DNA of 64,000 nucleotides from JBCBSZ01 sp039818945 (GCA_039818945.1 JBCBSZ010000006.1:1-64000), one strand, 5' to 3'; numbered from the stretch's first letter, positions 42,819-51,534 are shown. Program-made: numbers and translations. The notes: a model not told the origin generated them from the letters alone.

Positions 42819-43247
42819 CTACGTCCACTGATTCGTCCCCACAGCACGAAGAGCCACCCCGCGCCGCTTGAGCGCTCCGCTGATCGTGCGGGACGTCGTG
42901 CCCAGCTCCTGCGCCACCGCAGCCAGCGACAGCCCCGCGGCGTAGAGCTCCACCGCCTGATCAATCCGCTCCTCGTCCATGACCTTCCACCGGGTCCGGA
43001 CTCCCTCCCGCTTCAAGATCGCCGACACCGTCCGCCGATCGATCCCGAACCGCTCACCCAACTGGTAGATGGTCTGACCATCCCGGTACCCAGCTACCAG
43101 TTCCTTGACCTGACCAGGACGAAGCCGCATATGTCGTTGCTGCACGCGTTTGGCCTGCTCAGGCGCTTGATCAGGCTTCAGAGCAGCCAGCTTGGCCACG
43201 CGTTCTAGAACGTGCGTTCGGTTTGAATAGCCCCCGAGCACCTCCAC
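42819..43247 (-). CDS. Helix-turn-helix protein, repeat copy 4 (intact)
   Basis: A 142-residue protein with GGYSNRTHVLERVAKLAALKPDQAPEQ and two HTH units (TIYQLGERFGIDRRTVSAILKREGV, SLAAVAQELGTTSRTISGALKRRGV), like the DNA-binding parts of Hin/Tn3-type resolvases but without a catalytic domain. GTG start (43247). It is the last island gene before the chromosomal EAL gene. GAAC-GTGC-GTTC lies in its 5' end. Confidence 0.8.
   Translation of the reverse strand: MEVLGGYSNRTHVLERVAKLAALKPDQAPEQAKRVQQRHMRLRPGQVKELVAGYRDGQTIYQLGERFGIDRRTVSAILKREGVRTRWKVMDEERIDQAVELYAAGLSLAAVAQELGTTSRTISGALKRRGVALRAVGTNQWT
43208..43219. promoter_or_regulatory. SOS-box-like palindrome in HTH copy 4
   Basis: GAAC-GTGC-GTTC matches the core of the actinobacterial LexA site (GAACN4GTTC). 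The identical 12-mer is at 39500-39511 in copy 2. It lies inside the 5' coding part, so it may be an operator for an internal start or just conserved coding sequence. Confidence 0.35.
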
Positions 43248-43296
43248 TCCTCATCGTTGTCTGCCGAGTTGCTCCGCGACTTGCGACGGACCTGGT

Positions 43297-45795
43297 TCAG
43301 GTCGGGGTGAAGGCGGCGGCGCTCGCCACAGACGTCAGCCACTCGAAGAACTCGTCTTCGGGCAGCGGTCGGGAGATGCCGTAGCCCTGGCCGATGTCGC
43401 AGCCAGCGTCGCGGAGCCAGCGCAGCGCAACCTCGTTCTCGATTCCCTCGGCCACGACCTCCAGTCCGAGCTCGTGTCCGAGGTCGATGACGGCCCGTGC
43501 GATCGAGGAAGCTCCGTCGTCCCGGTCGCTCGGGAGGTGGGTGATGAAGCTCTTGTCGATCTTGAGCTCGTCGATGTCGAGGTCGCGAAGGTAGGCGAGC
43601 GACGAGTACCCGGTGCCGAAGTCGTCGATCGCGAGCCTGACGCCGAGGCGGTGGAGCTGGTCGAGGGTGGCCCGAGCTGAAGGAGCGTCGTGCATCATCG
43701 ACGTCTCGGTGACCTCGAGCGTGAGCCGCTCGGGGTCGAGACCTGTTCGGGACAGGTGGGTCTGCACCCGTGCAGGGAGGCCGTCGTCGAGCAGATCGGT
43801 GGGAGAGATGTTCACCGCAGCGCTGAGATCGAAGCCGCGCTCCCGAGCTCGACGGAGCATCGTGGTCGTTCGCCCCAGCGCGTGATCGGTGATCGCCGTG
43901 ATCAGCGGTGACCGTTCGACGGCCGGGATGAACTCATCGGGCGGGACCGGACCGCGTGTCGGGTGCGTCCAGCGGATCAAGGCCTCGGCGCTCACCACGC
44001 GACGGGACGCGAGATCGACCTTCGGTTGGAAGTGCATCTCCAGCTCACCGTCGCGGCCCAGCGCGGCGCGGACGTCCGCGAGGAGCTCGAGGCGTCCTGC
44101 GCTGCGTCGATCGAGCTCGGGCGAGTACGAGCAGTGCGTCCGACGCTTCGCCCTGGCGGTGGTCACGGCGACGTCGGCGCAGCGCAGCAGCGCAGCGGTC
44201 GAGGCTCCGTGCAACGGACCGACGACCCCGCCGGAGCGGTACGAGACCGCGAGTTGGAGACCGGCGAGCTCGACCGGTTCGGCCAGGCCCGCCGCACACG
44301 CCTCGGCGAGCTCGTCGGCGGGGCACGGTGCGCCGAGCGCGAACTGGGATCCCCCCACGCGGGCCAGCGTCGCTTCGGGGGTCCGTACCGCCTCGAGCCG
44401 TCGTGCGACGGCGACGAGGAGCGCATCGCCGGCGGCATGCCCGAGCGTGTCGTTGACATCGCCGAGGCTGATGTCGATGAGCACGAGCCCGACGCGTTCG
44501 CCGGTGCGGATGCGGTCGTCGAGCACGTCCTCGAGGCGGGTTCGGTTCGGCAGGCCCGTCAGGCCGTCGTGTGCAGCGTCATGAGCGATCCGCCCGTGGA
44601 GCGCAGCGTTGCGGAGCACGTTGGCGAGCTGCTGAGCCATCGACTCCAGCCGGGCGACGTCGGTCGCGGAGAACTTCGACGATGCCCCGACGCGGTCCGC
44701 GACCACGACCACACCGGTGAGGACCTCGGAGACCGGCAGCGCTGCGGTGCACGGGCCGCTGAGCGGGGCGTCGAGCAGCGCCCGCACCCTCTCGACGAGT
44801 TGCGCGGATGCCTCGTCGTCCTCCGGGGCCAACGCCCCCGGGAGCTCCCCCGGACCGCACCGAAGCACCTGTGACTCGCGTCGCGCGTCCATCGATCGGA
44901 CGACCGACGTCCGGTCGTGGTGATCGGTGAGCACGACGAGCGCGTGGCCGGCGCGAAGCAGGTCACGGATCTCGTCGAGAGCTCCCGTGACGAGGCCGTC
45001 CAGGTCGAGGGTGTCGGTCAGCGATGAGGTGAACCGATGCACGTCGACGAGGTCTCGGTACCGCTGCGTGAGCTGTCCGTGCGTTCGGAGCATCAGCCAC
45101 ACGGCGGCGATCGGCACGATGACCACCCATCCCGCCCCGGGGTCCGCCACCACCGGGAGCACGGCGAGGACCGCGACCAACGCGATCACCACGGAGTGCA
45201 GCTCCAGGTGAGGCATCCGGAACGCCGTGCCCGCACCACCCTCGAACACCCACATCGCGACACCGACGAGCCACGCCGAGAGCACGTTCGCGGTGACGAC
45301 GGCGGCGAAGAACGCGGCGCCGTTCCGGATCGAGGGTTCGCTGAGGTCGGCGCCGAGCACCTCGACCAGCAGCACAGCGACGAGCGTCTCCTGGACGACG
45401 ACCGCGAGGTTGAACAACCGCTTGTAGTACGGCGCCCGGTGGCGCAGCTGAGCGAACACCGTCGCCATGGCGCGTGCGAGCAGGAGCGCCGGTGGCGCGA
45501 CGAAGAGGATGCCGAACGCGAGCGGAACCTCGGTCGGGGCGAGCGTGATCGCCTGGCGCCGGGTCTCGATGTGGAAGGCACCCAGATCTGCGGCCAGGAA
45601 GCCGACCAGCACGAGCGCCCAGACCGTCAGCGTCGCCTCACCACCGGCGACGCTCGGCACGTCGACCACGGCCACGAACACGGCCACGGACACCGTGGCC
45701 ATGGCGGCGGTCAGACCGAGGACGCATCCGACCGGGCGAGCGGACACGACGCGCCGAAGCCCCGACTGTCTCGAGAGCGCAGCAGCTGTCTCCAC
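43297..45795 (-). CDS. Membrane EAL phosphodiesterase with GAF and degenerate GGDEF
   Basis: About 832 residues from GTG 45795 (GAGGG upstream); an ATG at 45963 would add 56. A MASE-like region of about eight membrane segments comes first, then a GAF-like domain (FTSSLTDTLDLDGLVTGALDEI...). The GGDEF domain has a signature reading GGSQF instead of GG(D/E)EF. The EAL domain is intact (EALIRW, DDFGTGYSS). It should hydrolyse cyclic di-GMP, with the dead GGDEF perhaps binding GTP. It faces the PPOX gene. It is the first chromosomal gene right of the island. Confidence 0.88.
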   Translation of the reverse strand: METAAALSRQSGLRRVVSARPVGCVLGLTAAMATVSVAVFVAVVDVPSVAGGEATLTVWALVLVGFLAADLGAFHIETRRQAITLAPTEVPLAFGILFVAPPALLLARAMATVFAQLRHRAPYYKRLFNLAVVVQETLVAVLLVEVLGADLSEPSIRNGAAFFAAVVTANVLSAWLVGVAMWVFEGGAGTAFRMPHLELHSVVIALVAVLAVLPVVADPGAGWVVIVPIAAVWLMLRTHGQLTQRYRDLVDVHRFTSSLTDTLDLDGLVTGALDEIRDLLRAGHALVVLTDHHDRTSVVRSMDARRESQVLRCGPGELPGALAPEDDEASAQLVERVRALLDAPLSGPCTAALPVSEVLTGVVVVADRVGASSKFSATDVARLESMAQQLANVLRNAALHGRIAHDAAHDGLTGLPNRTRLEDVLDDRIRTGERVGLVLIDISLGDVNDTLGHAAGDALLVAVARRLEAVRTPEATLARVGGSQFALGAPCPADELAEACAAGLAEPVELAGLQLAVSYRSGGVVGPLHGASTAALLRCADVAVTTARAKRRTHCSYSPELDRRSAGRLELLADVRAALGRDGELEMHFQPKVDLASRRVVSAEALIRWTHPTRGPVPPDEFIPAVERSPLITAITDHALGRTTTMLRRARERGFDLSAAVNISPTDLLDDGLPARVQTHLSRTGLDPERLTLEVTETSMMHDAPSARATLDQLHRLGVRLAIDDFGTGYSSLAYLRDLDIDELKIDKSFITHLPSDRDDGASSIARAVIDLGHELGLEVVAEGIENEVALRWLRDAGCDIGQGYGISRPLPEDEFFEWLTSVASAAAFTPT

Positions 45796-46043
45796 GGTCA
45801 CCACCCTCGGGCCCCGAGTCACTCGGCCGATCGCCTCCGCCTCCGCCTCCTCCTCCGTCGGCAACGCCACAGCCCAGCGTGAGGTGTCGGCGGAGGGGAC
45901 TGCGCACCCGGCCGTCGCAGCCGGCAGCCGCCGGGTCGCCGACCGGTTCGGCGAGGACGGCATCGACGAGCGACGGCCTGACGCCTTCCCCGGTTCATCG
46001 ACCGGGTCAGGGTGTACGGTGTCGGCGAGGGGAAGGGGTGCAC

Positions 46044-46478
46044 GTGGTCTCGTTGTCCGCGCCAGCACAAGCCCTGCTGGGTTCGGACGCCGTCGCCCAC
46101 GTCTGGACTCGCAACCCCGACGGCTCGCCCCAGGTGTCGGTGGTGTGGGTCGTCGTCGAGGGTGACGAGATCGTGTTCGGCTGCGACCGCTCCAGTCGCA
46201 AGGCACGCAACCTCGAGCGCGATCCCTCGATGGTGTTGTCGATCGAGGACGACATCCGGAGCGAGCAGGGGTTCCAGCGCCACCTCGTGGTCAGGGGCAC
46301 CGCCCGCCTGTCCGGACCCGATCCGGCGTTGATGGACCGCCTCGCAGCTGCGTACACCGGGCTCGGCCGCCACCCGTTGGCGTTGCGCGACTCCCCCGAC
46401 GCGCTCGTCGTGCGGGTCAGCATCGATCGGATCAGCGGCGTGGGTCCCTGGGTCGACTCGGACGCGGGCGGAGCCTGA
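46044..46478 (+). CDS. PPOX-class (F420-dependent type) oxidoreductase
   Basis: A 144-residue split-barrel flavin/F420-binding protein. It has AVAHVWTRNPDGSPQVSVVWVVVEGDEIVFGC, the conserved RKARNLERDPSMVLSI and LVVRGTARL. The family includes actinobacterial F420-dependent reductases; the substrate is unknown. Start GTG 46044 with GGGGAAGGGG upstream; GTG 46038 is an alternative. Confidence 0.85.
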   Translation: MVSLSAPAQALLGSDAVAHVWTRNPDGSPQVSVVWVVVEGDEIVFGCDRSSRKARNLERDPSMVLSIEDDIRSEQGFQRHLVVRGTARLSGPDPALMDRLAAAYTGLGRHPLALRDSPDALVVRVSIDRISGVGPWVDSDAGGA

Positions 46479-46660
46479 CGCCGGCGGCGCGACGCCGCAA
46501 CGCGCCGTGTCCCAGACCACCTGAGGCCCGAGGCCAGCTCACCCGGCCCGCCGCCCGCACCTCGACCGCGACACGTTGTTCGTCCTTGCGCGTCCGTTGC
46601 TGCGCCGAGCCCGCGGCCCGACCGATCACGACGGCTGAACGCACGTGAGAGGCGAGCTGC

Positions 46661-48070
46661 ATGACCGTCACGAGTCGGATGTTCGGGGCCCTGGTGGGCC
46701 TCCTGGTGGCGGCGAGCGCCGCACTCCCCATCGCCGCAACCGAGAGCGCTGACTCCGGCGCGTCAGACGGCGTGATCCGGCCGTCGATGGTCGAGATGCT
46801 CGACGAGTCGCACGCCGGCGGCGTGGTGACGATGGCCGAGCTCCGCGAGGACACCCTCGGGTCTCGGGGTCACCTCGCCAGCGGCGCCGGCATCGACGTG
46901 GCGCTGATCGACACCGGCGTCTCCCCGGTCTCGGGCCTCGACGGCGACAAGGTCCTCCACGGCCCCGATCTCTCCGGCGAGGGCTCCTCGCCCGAGGTCG
47001 CCTACCTCGACACCTACGGCCACGGAACGCACATGGCGGGCATCATCGCCGGTGACCGGCCCGGTCACGAGGGCATCGCGCCCGACGCCCGCATCGTGAG
47101 CGTGAAGGTCGCCGGCCACGACGGGATCACCTCGGTGCCCCAGGTCGTCGCCGCCATCGACTGGGTGATCGAGCACCGCAACGCCGACGGCCTCAACATC
47201 CGGGTCCTCAACCTGTCGCTCGGCCTCGCCGACGTCGACGACCACCGCGGCGACGCCCTCTCGGCCGCCGTCGAGCGGGCCTGGGACGCGGGCATCTTCG
47301 TGGTGGTCGCGGCCGGCAACTCCGGCGACTCCCAGCCCCACCTCGACAGCCCGGCGATCGACCCCTACGTGCTCGCCGTCGGCGCCGCCGACCAGATGAG
47401 CCACGAGGTCCAGACCGAGCGCGACGTGCCGAGCTGGTCGGCACGCGGCGAGGTCGGCCGCGACCCGGACCTCGTGGCCCCCGGGCGCTCGATCGCCTCC
47501 TACCGCGTGCCGGGCTCGACCATCGACCTCGCCGCCCCGCACGCCCGGTACGGCGACGACTTCTTCCTCGGCTCGGGCACCTCGCAGTCGGCGGCCGTGA
47601 TGAGCGGCCTCGCCGCTGCGATCATCGCCCGCTACCCGTGGACCAACCCGGACCGCCTCAAGTACACGATCGTCAAGGACGCCGAGTCCGTCCGCGGCTT
47701 CGGCCGCTCCGACGCCGGCAACGGCCACGTCGAGGGCTGGGACAGCATCGAGGGCCAGGCGGGCAACCGGACGCAGTACCACGATCATGCGGCCGGTCCG
47801 GGCACGGGCCTGGCCACGCCGTCGGGTGCGACCTGGTCCGGTGGCACGTGGTCCGGGGCCACCTGGAGCGGCGCCACCTGGAGCGGAGCCACCTGGTCCG
47901 GTGGGACCTGGAGCGGCGCCACCTGGAGCGGAGCCACCTGGTCCGGGGCCACCTGGAGCGGCGCCACCTGGAGCGGAGCCACCTGGTCGGGAGCGACCTG
48001 GTCCGGCGCCACCTGGAGCGGGGCGACGTGGTCCGGCGCCACCTGGTCGGGCCACGGTTGGACGAGCTGA
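46661..48070 (+). CDS. Secreted subtilisin-like protease with TWSGA repeat tail
   Basis: A 469-residue S8 peptidase with an N-terminal signal sequence (MFGALVGLLVAASAALPIAA). The triad is Asp84 (ALIDTGVS), His121 (GHGTHMAG), Ser308 (GTSQSAA) and oxyanion Asn220. After the protease come 15 tandem pentapeptides [A/G]TWSG (residues 390-464) and HGWTS at the end. Similar Trp-rich tails occur on secreted S8 proteases of this bacterial class. The tail may bind the wall or a surface. GAGAGGCGAG precedes the ATG. Confidence 0.9.
   Translation: MTVTSRMFGALVGLLVAASAALPIAATESADSGASDGVIRPSMVEMLDESHAGGVVTMAELREDTLGSRGHLASGAGIDVALIDTGVSPVSGLDGDKVLHGPDLSGEGSSPEVAYLDTYGHGTHMAGIIAGDRPGHEGIAPDARIVSVKVAGHDGITSVPQVVAAIDWVIEHRNADGLNIRVLNLSLGLADVDDHRGDALSAAVERAWDAGIFVVVAAGNSGDSQPHLDSPAIDPYVLAVGAADQMSHEVQTERDVPSWSARGEVGRDPDLVAPGRSIASYRVPGSTIDLAAPHARYGDDFFLGSGTSQSAAVMSGLAAAIIARYPWTNPDRLKYTIVKDAESVRGFGRSDAGNGHVEGWDSIEGQAGNRTQYHDHAAGPGTGLATPSGATWSGGTWSGATWSGATWSGATWSGGTWSGATWSGATWSGATWSGATWSGATWSGATWSGATWSGATWSGATWSGHGWTS
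47828..48052 (+). repeat. Tandem 15-base coding repeat (TWSG array)
   Basis: Fifteen 15-base units, each encoding [A/G]TWSG. Synonymous third bases vary (tgg tcc / tgg agc; ggt / ggc / gga), showing selection on the peptide, not recent duplication of identical DNA. No spacers, so not a CRISPR. Confidence 0.9.
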
Positions 48071-48109
48071 TCGCTGGGTGACGACCCCTGGAGCGGGCAG
48101 ACTCGGCAC

Positions 48110-48514
48110 GTGTACGAGCTGCTCGTCCTCGACGTCGGCGGCGTCTGCGTCGACCGGGCCGGCCGGTCGGATCCGGCCGCGACCGAGCTCGTCGACGCAG
48201 CGAGGGAGCGAGGCATCGTCGTCGCCGTGCTCAGCAACGAGCTCGACGAGGCGAGCGCCGATGCGCTGCCGCCCGTCGATCACGTCGTCGCCTGCAACAC
48301 CGGCATCCAGAAGCCCGACCGACGAGCGTTCCAGCGCGTGCTCCTGCTCACCGGGACCGATGCGGCCGCTGCGCTGGTCGTCGACGACTCCGCCGACAAC
48401 GTCAGGGGCGCCGAGGCCGCCGGCGCGGCGGCGCTGCACTTCGACCCGGACGACCGTTCCGCCTCCTGGGCCGCGGTGCGGGCGGCGCTTGGCCTCGCCG
48501 GGCACCAAGCGTGA
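48110..48514 (+). CDS. HAD-like hydrolase
   Basis: A 134-residue protein with HAD motifs: nucleophile strand LLVLDVGGVCVD (D-x-G form, lacking the second Asp), VAVLSNE, Lys in QKPD, and VVDDSADN. It is short because the cap is almost absent. The missing second Asp suggests a non-phosphatase or weak activity, as in haloacid- or epoxide-hydrolase-linked HADs. GTG start. Confidence 0.8.
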   Translation: MYELLVLDVGGVCVDRAGRSDPAATELVDAARERGIVVAVLSNELDEASADALPPVDHVVACNTGIQKPDRRAFQRVLLLTGTDAAAALVVDDSADNVRGAEAAGAAALHFDPDDRSASWAAVRAALGLAGHQA

Positions 48515-48552
48515 GGATCGGGGCCGCCGGGGCGACGTCCTAGCATCGCCGG

Positions 48553-49626
48553 GTGGCCTACGACCCACCGACCACGGACGACGCGGCCGTCACCGAGGCG
48601 CTCGGCGCGAAGGGCTACTACGACGACGTCGCCCTCGTGCAGTACGCGGCCTGGGCCGCCGAGGTCGGGATGCTCGAGCTCCTGGCGGCCGGGCCCGCCT
48701 CGCTCGCAGACATCGAACGCACCACCCGGCTGACGGACGCCGGCGTCGATGCGATCGGCGGCGTCCTGGTCGCGGTGGGGATGCTGCGACGCCCCGATCC
48801 GTCCTCGCTCGAGCTCACCACCGAGGCGGCGGAGTACCTCGTCCCCTCGAGCCCCTACTTCATGGGTCACTCGCTGTTCGTCACCTGCGATGCGCCGATG
48901 CCCGGACGGTGGCTCGATCCGCGCCCGGTCAGCACGGCCGTGCGGATCAGGAACGGGCTGCGACATCGGGCCCTCCAGGCCGTGAGGGCCGTTCCACTCC
49001 ACCGGGAGCCGAAGGTCGGCCGCTGGGCGCTCGGCGGCGAGGCCCGCCTCGAGAACCAGCACAGCCGCAATCTGCCGAATGGGGTGGCAGCCGCGCAGCT
49101 GCCGCTGTTCGACGAGGTCACCACCGTCCTCGACGTCGGCGGGGGCACCGGGACGTTCGCCATCCCGTTCCTCGAGCGGAGGTCCGACGCTCGCGTCGTC
49201 CTCACCGACCTGCCGAACGCGATGGACGGCATCGGCGGCTTCCTGTCCCGAGCCGGCGTGCGGGATCGGGTCGAGCTCGTCGCGATGGACGTGCTCGACT
49301 CACCGTGGCCGGTGCCCGAGTGCGATGCGGCGTTCTTCGGCAACCTCGTCCACGTGTTCGACGACGCCACGACGGCGCAGGTCGCCCGGGCGTGCCGGCC
49401 CCACGTCCGCTCGGGCGGCGTCATCGTCTTCCACGAGCTGGTGTGGAACGACGACCGGACGGGGCCGCTGAAGACCGCGCTCTTCAACGCGACGATGCGC
49501 AGCCACGTCGGCAGGCAGCGGACGGTGGCCGAGCTGATCGAGCCGCTCACCGCGGCGGGCTTCGTCGACCCGTTCAGCCACCCGACCAGGGGTGGCTTCG
49601 CCGCGGTCGGCGCCCACGCCCCTTGA
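48553..49626 (+). CDS. O-methyltransferase (dimerisation domain plus SAM domain)
   Basis: A 357-residue protein. A winged-helix dimerisation region (MLELLAAGPASLADIERTTRLTDAGVDAIGGVL) is followed by a SAM domain with VLDVGGGTGTFAIPFL, DLPNAMDG and HELVWNDD. This is the fold of polyketide/phenol O-methyltransferases. TAGCAT ends 6 bases before the GTG, a leaderless start. Substrate unknown. Confidence 0.88.
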   Translation: MAYDPPTTDDAAVTEALGAKGYYDDVALVQYAAWAAEVGMLELLAAGPASLADIERTTRLTDAGVDAIGGVLVAVGMLRRPDPSSLELTTEAAEYLVPSSPYFMGHSLFVTCDAPMPGRWLDPRPVSTAVRIRNGLRHRALQAVRAVPLHREPKVGRWALGGEARLENQHSRNLPNGVAAAQLPLFDEVTTVLDVGGGTGTFAIPFLERRSDARVVLTDLPNAMDGIGGFLSRAGVRDRVELVAMDVLDSPWPVPECDAAFFGNLVHVFDDATTAQVARACRPHVRSGGVIVFHELVWNDDRTGPLKTALFNATMRSHVGRQRTVAELIEPLTAAGFVDPFSHPTRGGFAAVGAHAP

Positions 49627-49633
49627 GGCAGCG

Positions 49634-50362
49634 CTACTTGAACGCGACCCAGGCGCCGAAGTTCATCCAGCGCCAGAAGCAGTCGACGGTGCGGAAACCG
49701 GCCCGCTCGAGCAGGTCGACGTTCTGGGCCGCCGTGATCGGCACGAGGACACCTTCGAGCGCCTGGCGCTTCCGCTCGATCGATTCCTGGGAGTAGCCCA
49801 TCGCGTGCTTGCGGGCGTGGTACAGCTCGACGAGGTGCTCGTCGATCGTGGCGCCCTGGCCGAGCACCTTCTCGACCAGCACGAAGGCCCCGCCGGGAAC
49901 GAGCGTGTCGTAGATGTCCTGCACGATGCGCTGGCGGTAGTTCGTGGGGATGAACTGCAGCGTCAGCACCGACAGGAACAGCTTGGCGGGCGCCTCCTTC
50001 GGGAAGTCGTCCCGGAGGTCGCGCTTCTCGACCGAGACCCGGCCCTCGGCGATCTCGTGCTCGTAGAGGTGACGGGCCGCTGCGAGCATCGGCTCGGAGA
50101 GCTCGCACAGCACGAAGCGCTCGTCGCCCCCGGGGCGGCGCACGAGCTCCTCGACCGCACGGCCGCGACTCGTGCCGAGATCGACGACCAGGCTGGTCTG
50201 GTCGCTGGGTACCGAGTCGAGGACCCGCACCGAGAGATCCGTGACCGCCCGGCGCATCACGTCGTACTGCGGGATGGAGCGGGAGAGCATGTCGTCGAAG
50301 GAGTCGGCGACCTCCTCGTCGAACTCCCACCTGCCGTCCTGCTCGACCGTGTCCCTGCTCAC
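49634..50362 (-). CDS. cmoA: CmoA-like class I methyltransferase
   Basis: A 242-residue protein. SVVDLGTSRG-like motif I (LVVDLGTSRGRAVEEL) is followed by LCELSEPMLAAAR. The C-terminal part AMGYSQESIERKRQALEGVLVP and AGFRTVDCFWRWMNFGAWVAFK matches CmoA, the carboxy-SAM synthase for tRNA wobble uridine modification. No cmoB partner is seen here, so it may make another SAM product. Convergent with the O-methyltransferase. Confidence 0.7.
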   Translation of the reverse strand: MSRDTVEQDGRWEFDEEVADSFDDMLSRSIPQYDVMRRAVTDLSVRVLDSVPSDQTSLVVDLGTSRGRAVEELVRRPGGDERFVLCELSEPMLAAARHLYEHEIAEGRVSVEKRDLRDDFPKEAPAKLFLSVLTLQFIPTNYRQRIVQDIYDTLVPGGAFVLVEKVLGQGATIDEHLVELYHARKHAMGYSQESIERKRQALEGVLVPITAAQNVDLLERAGFRTVDCFWRWMNFGAWVAFK

Positions 50363-50684
50363 GAGACCGACCTCCCTCGTCCCTGCCGCGCGGCTCGGTC
50401 ACCGTAACCGAACACCCGCTCCCGGAACGACCGCGGAGCGTGTGGGCGCGAGAGGATTGTGGCGAAGTGGGCGGTCCGTTGGGCTGCGGTGCGGCGCGCT
50501 CCGGCGACGTGCGGTGGGGTCACACCACTCCGCTGACCAGGGCACTCGGGTCGGCGATCGCGCCGGCACCTCGTGCTGAGGCCCCCGATGCGGGACGGCG
50601 GTCGACCATCACCCCACGTGGTGCACCGTCGCCGGTCCGTCCGGGCGGCGTCGAGGTCGGCGCCGCCTCGGTGCCTGGCGAGGC
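50363..50684. other. Intergenic region, no supported gene
   Basis: About 320 bases between the cmoA-like start and the dodecin stop. Open frames here are GC-driven shadows without ribosome sites. It should hold the promoter of the cmoA-like gene. Confidence 0.5.
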
Positions 50685-50897
50685 CTATCCGGCTTCGTGC
50701 TTGAACGAGAGCCGGATCTTGGTCCGGTACAGCGACGCCGCGCCGTTCTCGATGACCAGGTCCTGCTCGACGACCTCGGCCACTCGCAGGTCGCGCAGCG
50801 TCTGCGACGCCTCCTCGACCGCGTTGGCCGCCGCCCGCTCCCACGACTCCGAGCTCGTGCCGATGAGCTCCACCACGTTGTAGACGCTGTCCGACAT
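50685..50897 (-). CDS. Dodecin (flavin-binding protein)
   Basis: A 70-residue protein with the dodecin pattern: SVYNVVELIGTSSESWERAAANAVEEASQTLRDLRVAEVVEQD, then the closing beta hairpin (YRTKIRLSFKHE). Dodecins form hollow 12-mers that bind FMN or FAD. The ATG at 50897 is preferred; another in-frame ATG lies two codons upstream. Confidence 0.93.
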   Translation of the reverse strand: MSDSVYNVVELIGTSSESWERAAANAVEEASQTLRDLRVAEVVEQDLVIENGAASLYRTKIRLSFKHEAG

Positions 50898-50961
50898 CCC
50901 CATCCCCCAAGGTCGGTTCCGACCAGAGGCTAGTCAGGCCGGGCCGGACGAGCAGGGGGGA

Positions 50962-51534
50962 TCATCCGTCGTCGGCGTGGCCGCAGACCTCCGCGTTGAA
51001 GGCACGGATCTCGGCGGCTGCCTCGTTGGACGCAGCGGCATCGGTCGTCGCGGCGGCGAGCTCGCTCGGCGGCACGACGGCCAGGTCGTAGTCGTAGCGG
51101 GCGAGCACCTCCGCGAACGCGTCGTACCAGTCGGCGATCACCTGGGCCGCGGGCCGCACCTCCGGAGGCGCCACCTCCATGATGGCGGCGATGTCGTCGT
51201 GGAGACGGGTCACGTTCTCCTCGTTCACGAAGCCGACGGGGTCGCCCTGCAGCGCCACCAGACCGTCGTGGACCGACGGTTGGATCCGGCACCACTCCGA
51301 ACCGGGGTCGCCGCCCCCGGCACCCAAGGCGGCGTCGTCGCCGTCCGGCGGCTCGGTGGTGTCGACCTCGTGCACGACCGTCGTCGAGGTCGTCGCGACC
51401 GTCGCAGGTGCGGCCTCGGTCGCGTCGCCGACGTCGTCGGCATCGCCGCACGCCGCAACCGAGACGGCCACGGCGACGAGCAGCAGCAGTCCGACCACCC
51501 CACCCAGCGCGGTCCGAAGACCCTGTGGCACCAC
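50962..51534 (-). CDS. Putative lipoprotein
   Basis: A 190-residue protein with a signal and lipobox (LLLLVAVAVSVAAC, then GDADD), a Thr-rich acidic linker and a helical domain (WCRIQPSVHDGLVALQGDP..., ending with C and H). GTG start with GGAGGTG upstream. The linker-plus-helical layout suggests a membrane-tethered extracytoplasmic protein of unknown role. Confidence 0.8.
   Translation of the reverse strand: MVPQGLRTALGGVVGLLLLVAVAVSVAACGDADDVGDATEAAPATVATTSTTVVHEVDTTEPPDGDDAALGAGGGDPGSEWCRIQPSVHDGLVALQGDPVGFVNEENVTRLHDDIAAIMEVAPPEVRPAAQVIADWYDAFAEVLARYDYDLAVVPPSELAAATTDAAASNEAAAEIRAFNAEVCGHADDG

Larger units (their letters stand above)
11752..43260. mobile_element. Integrative element / accessory island at tRNA-Ala
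   Basis: It is bounded on the left by tRNA-Ala and a large serine recombinase. On the right, accessory genes give way to ordinary GC-rich chromosomal genes after the HTH gene ending at 43247. It carries an XRE/ImmA regulator pair, ArdA, a DNA methyltransferase, a replication-relaxation protein and a TraG/TraD-type ATPase, which suggests a mobilisable or conjugative ancestry. No relaxase or full secretion apparatus is seen. Codon use in 24-43 kb is visibly less GC-rich than in the flanks. The right border is approximate. Confidence 0.65.

Noticed and set aside
47828..48052. Regular 15-base repeats considered as CRISPR
   Set aside because: There are no spacers, and the units are codons of a pentapeptide. 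No CRISPR array is visible in the window.
46763..48568. 601-residue antisense frame, and a 150-residue antisense frame with VAPDQVAPLQ repeats
   Set aside because: They are shadows of the subtilisin and its TWSG repeat array.
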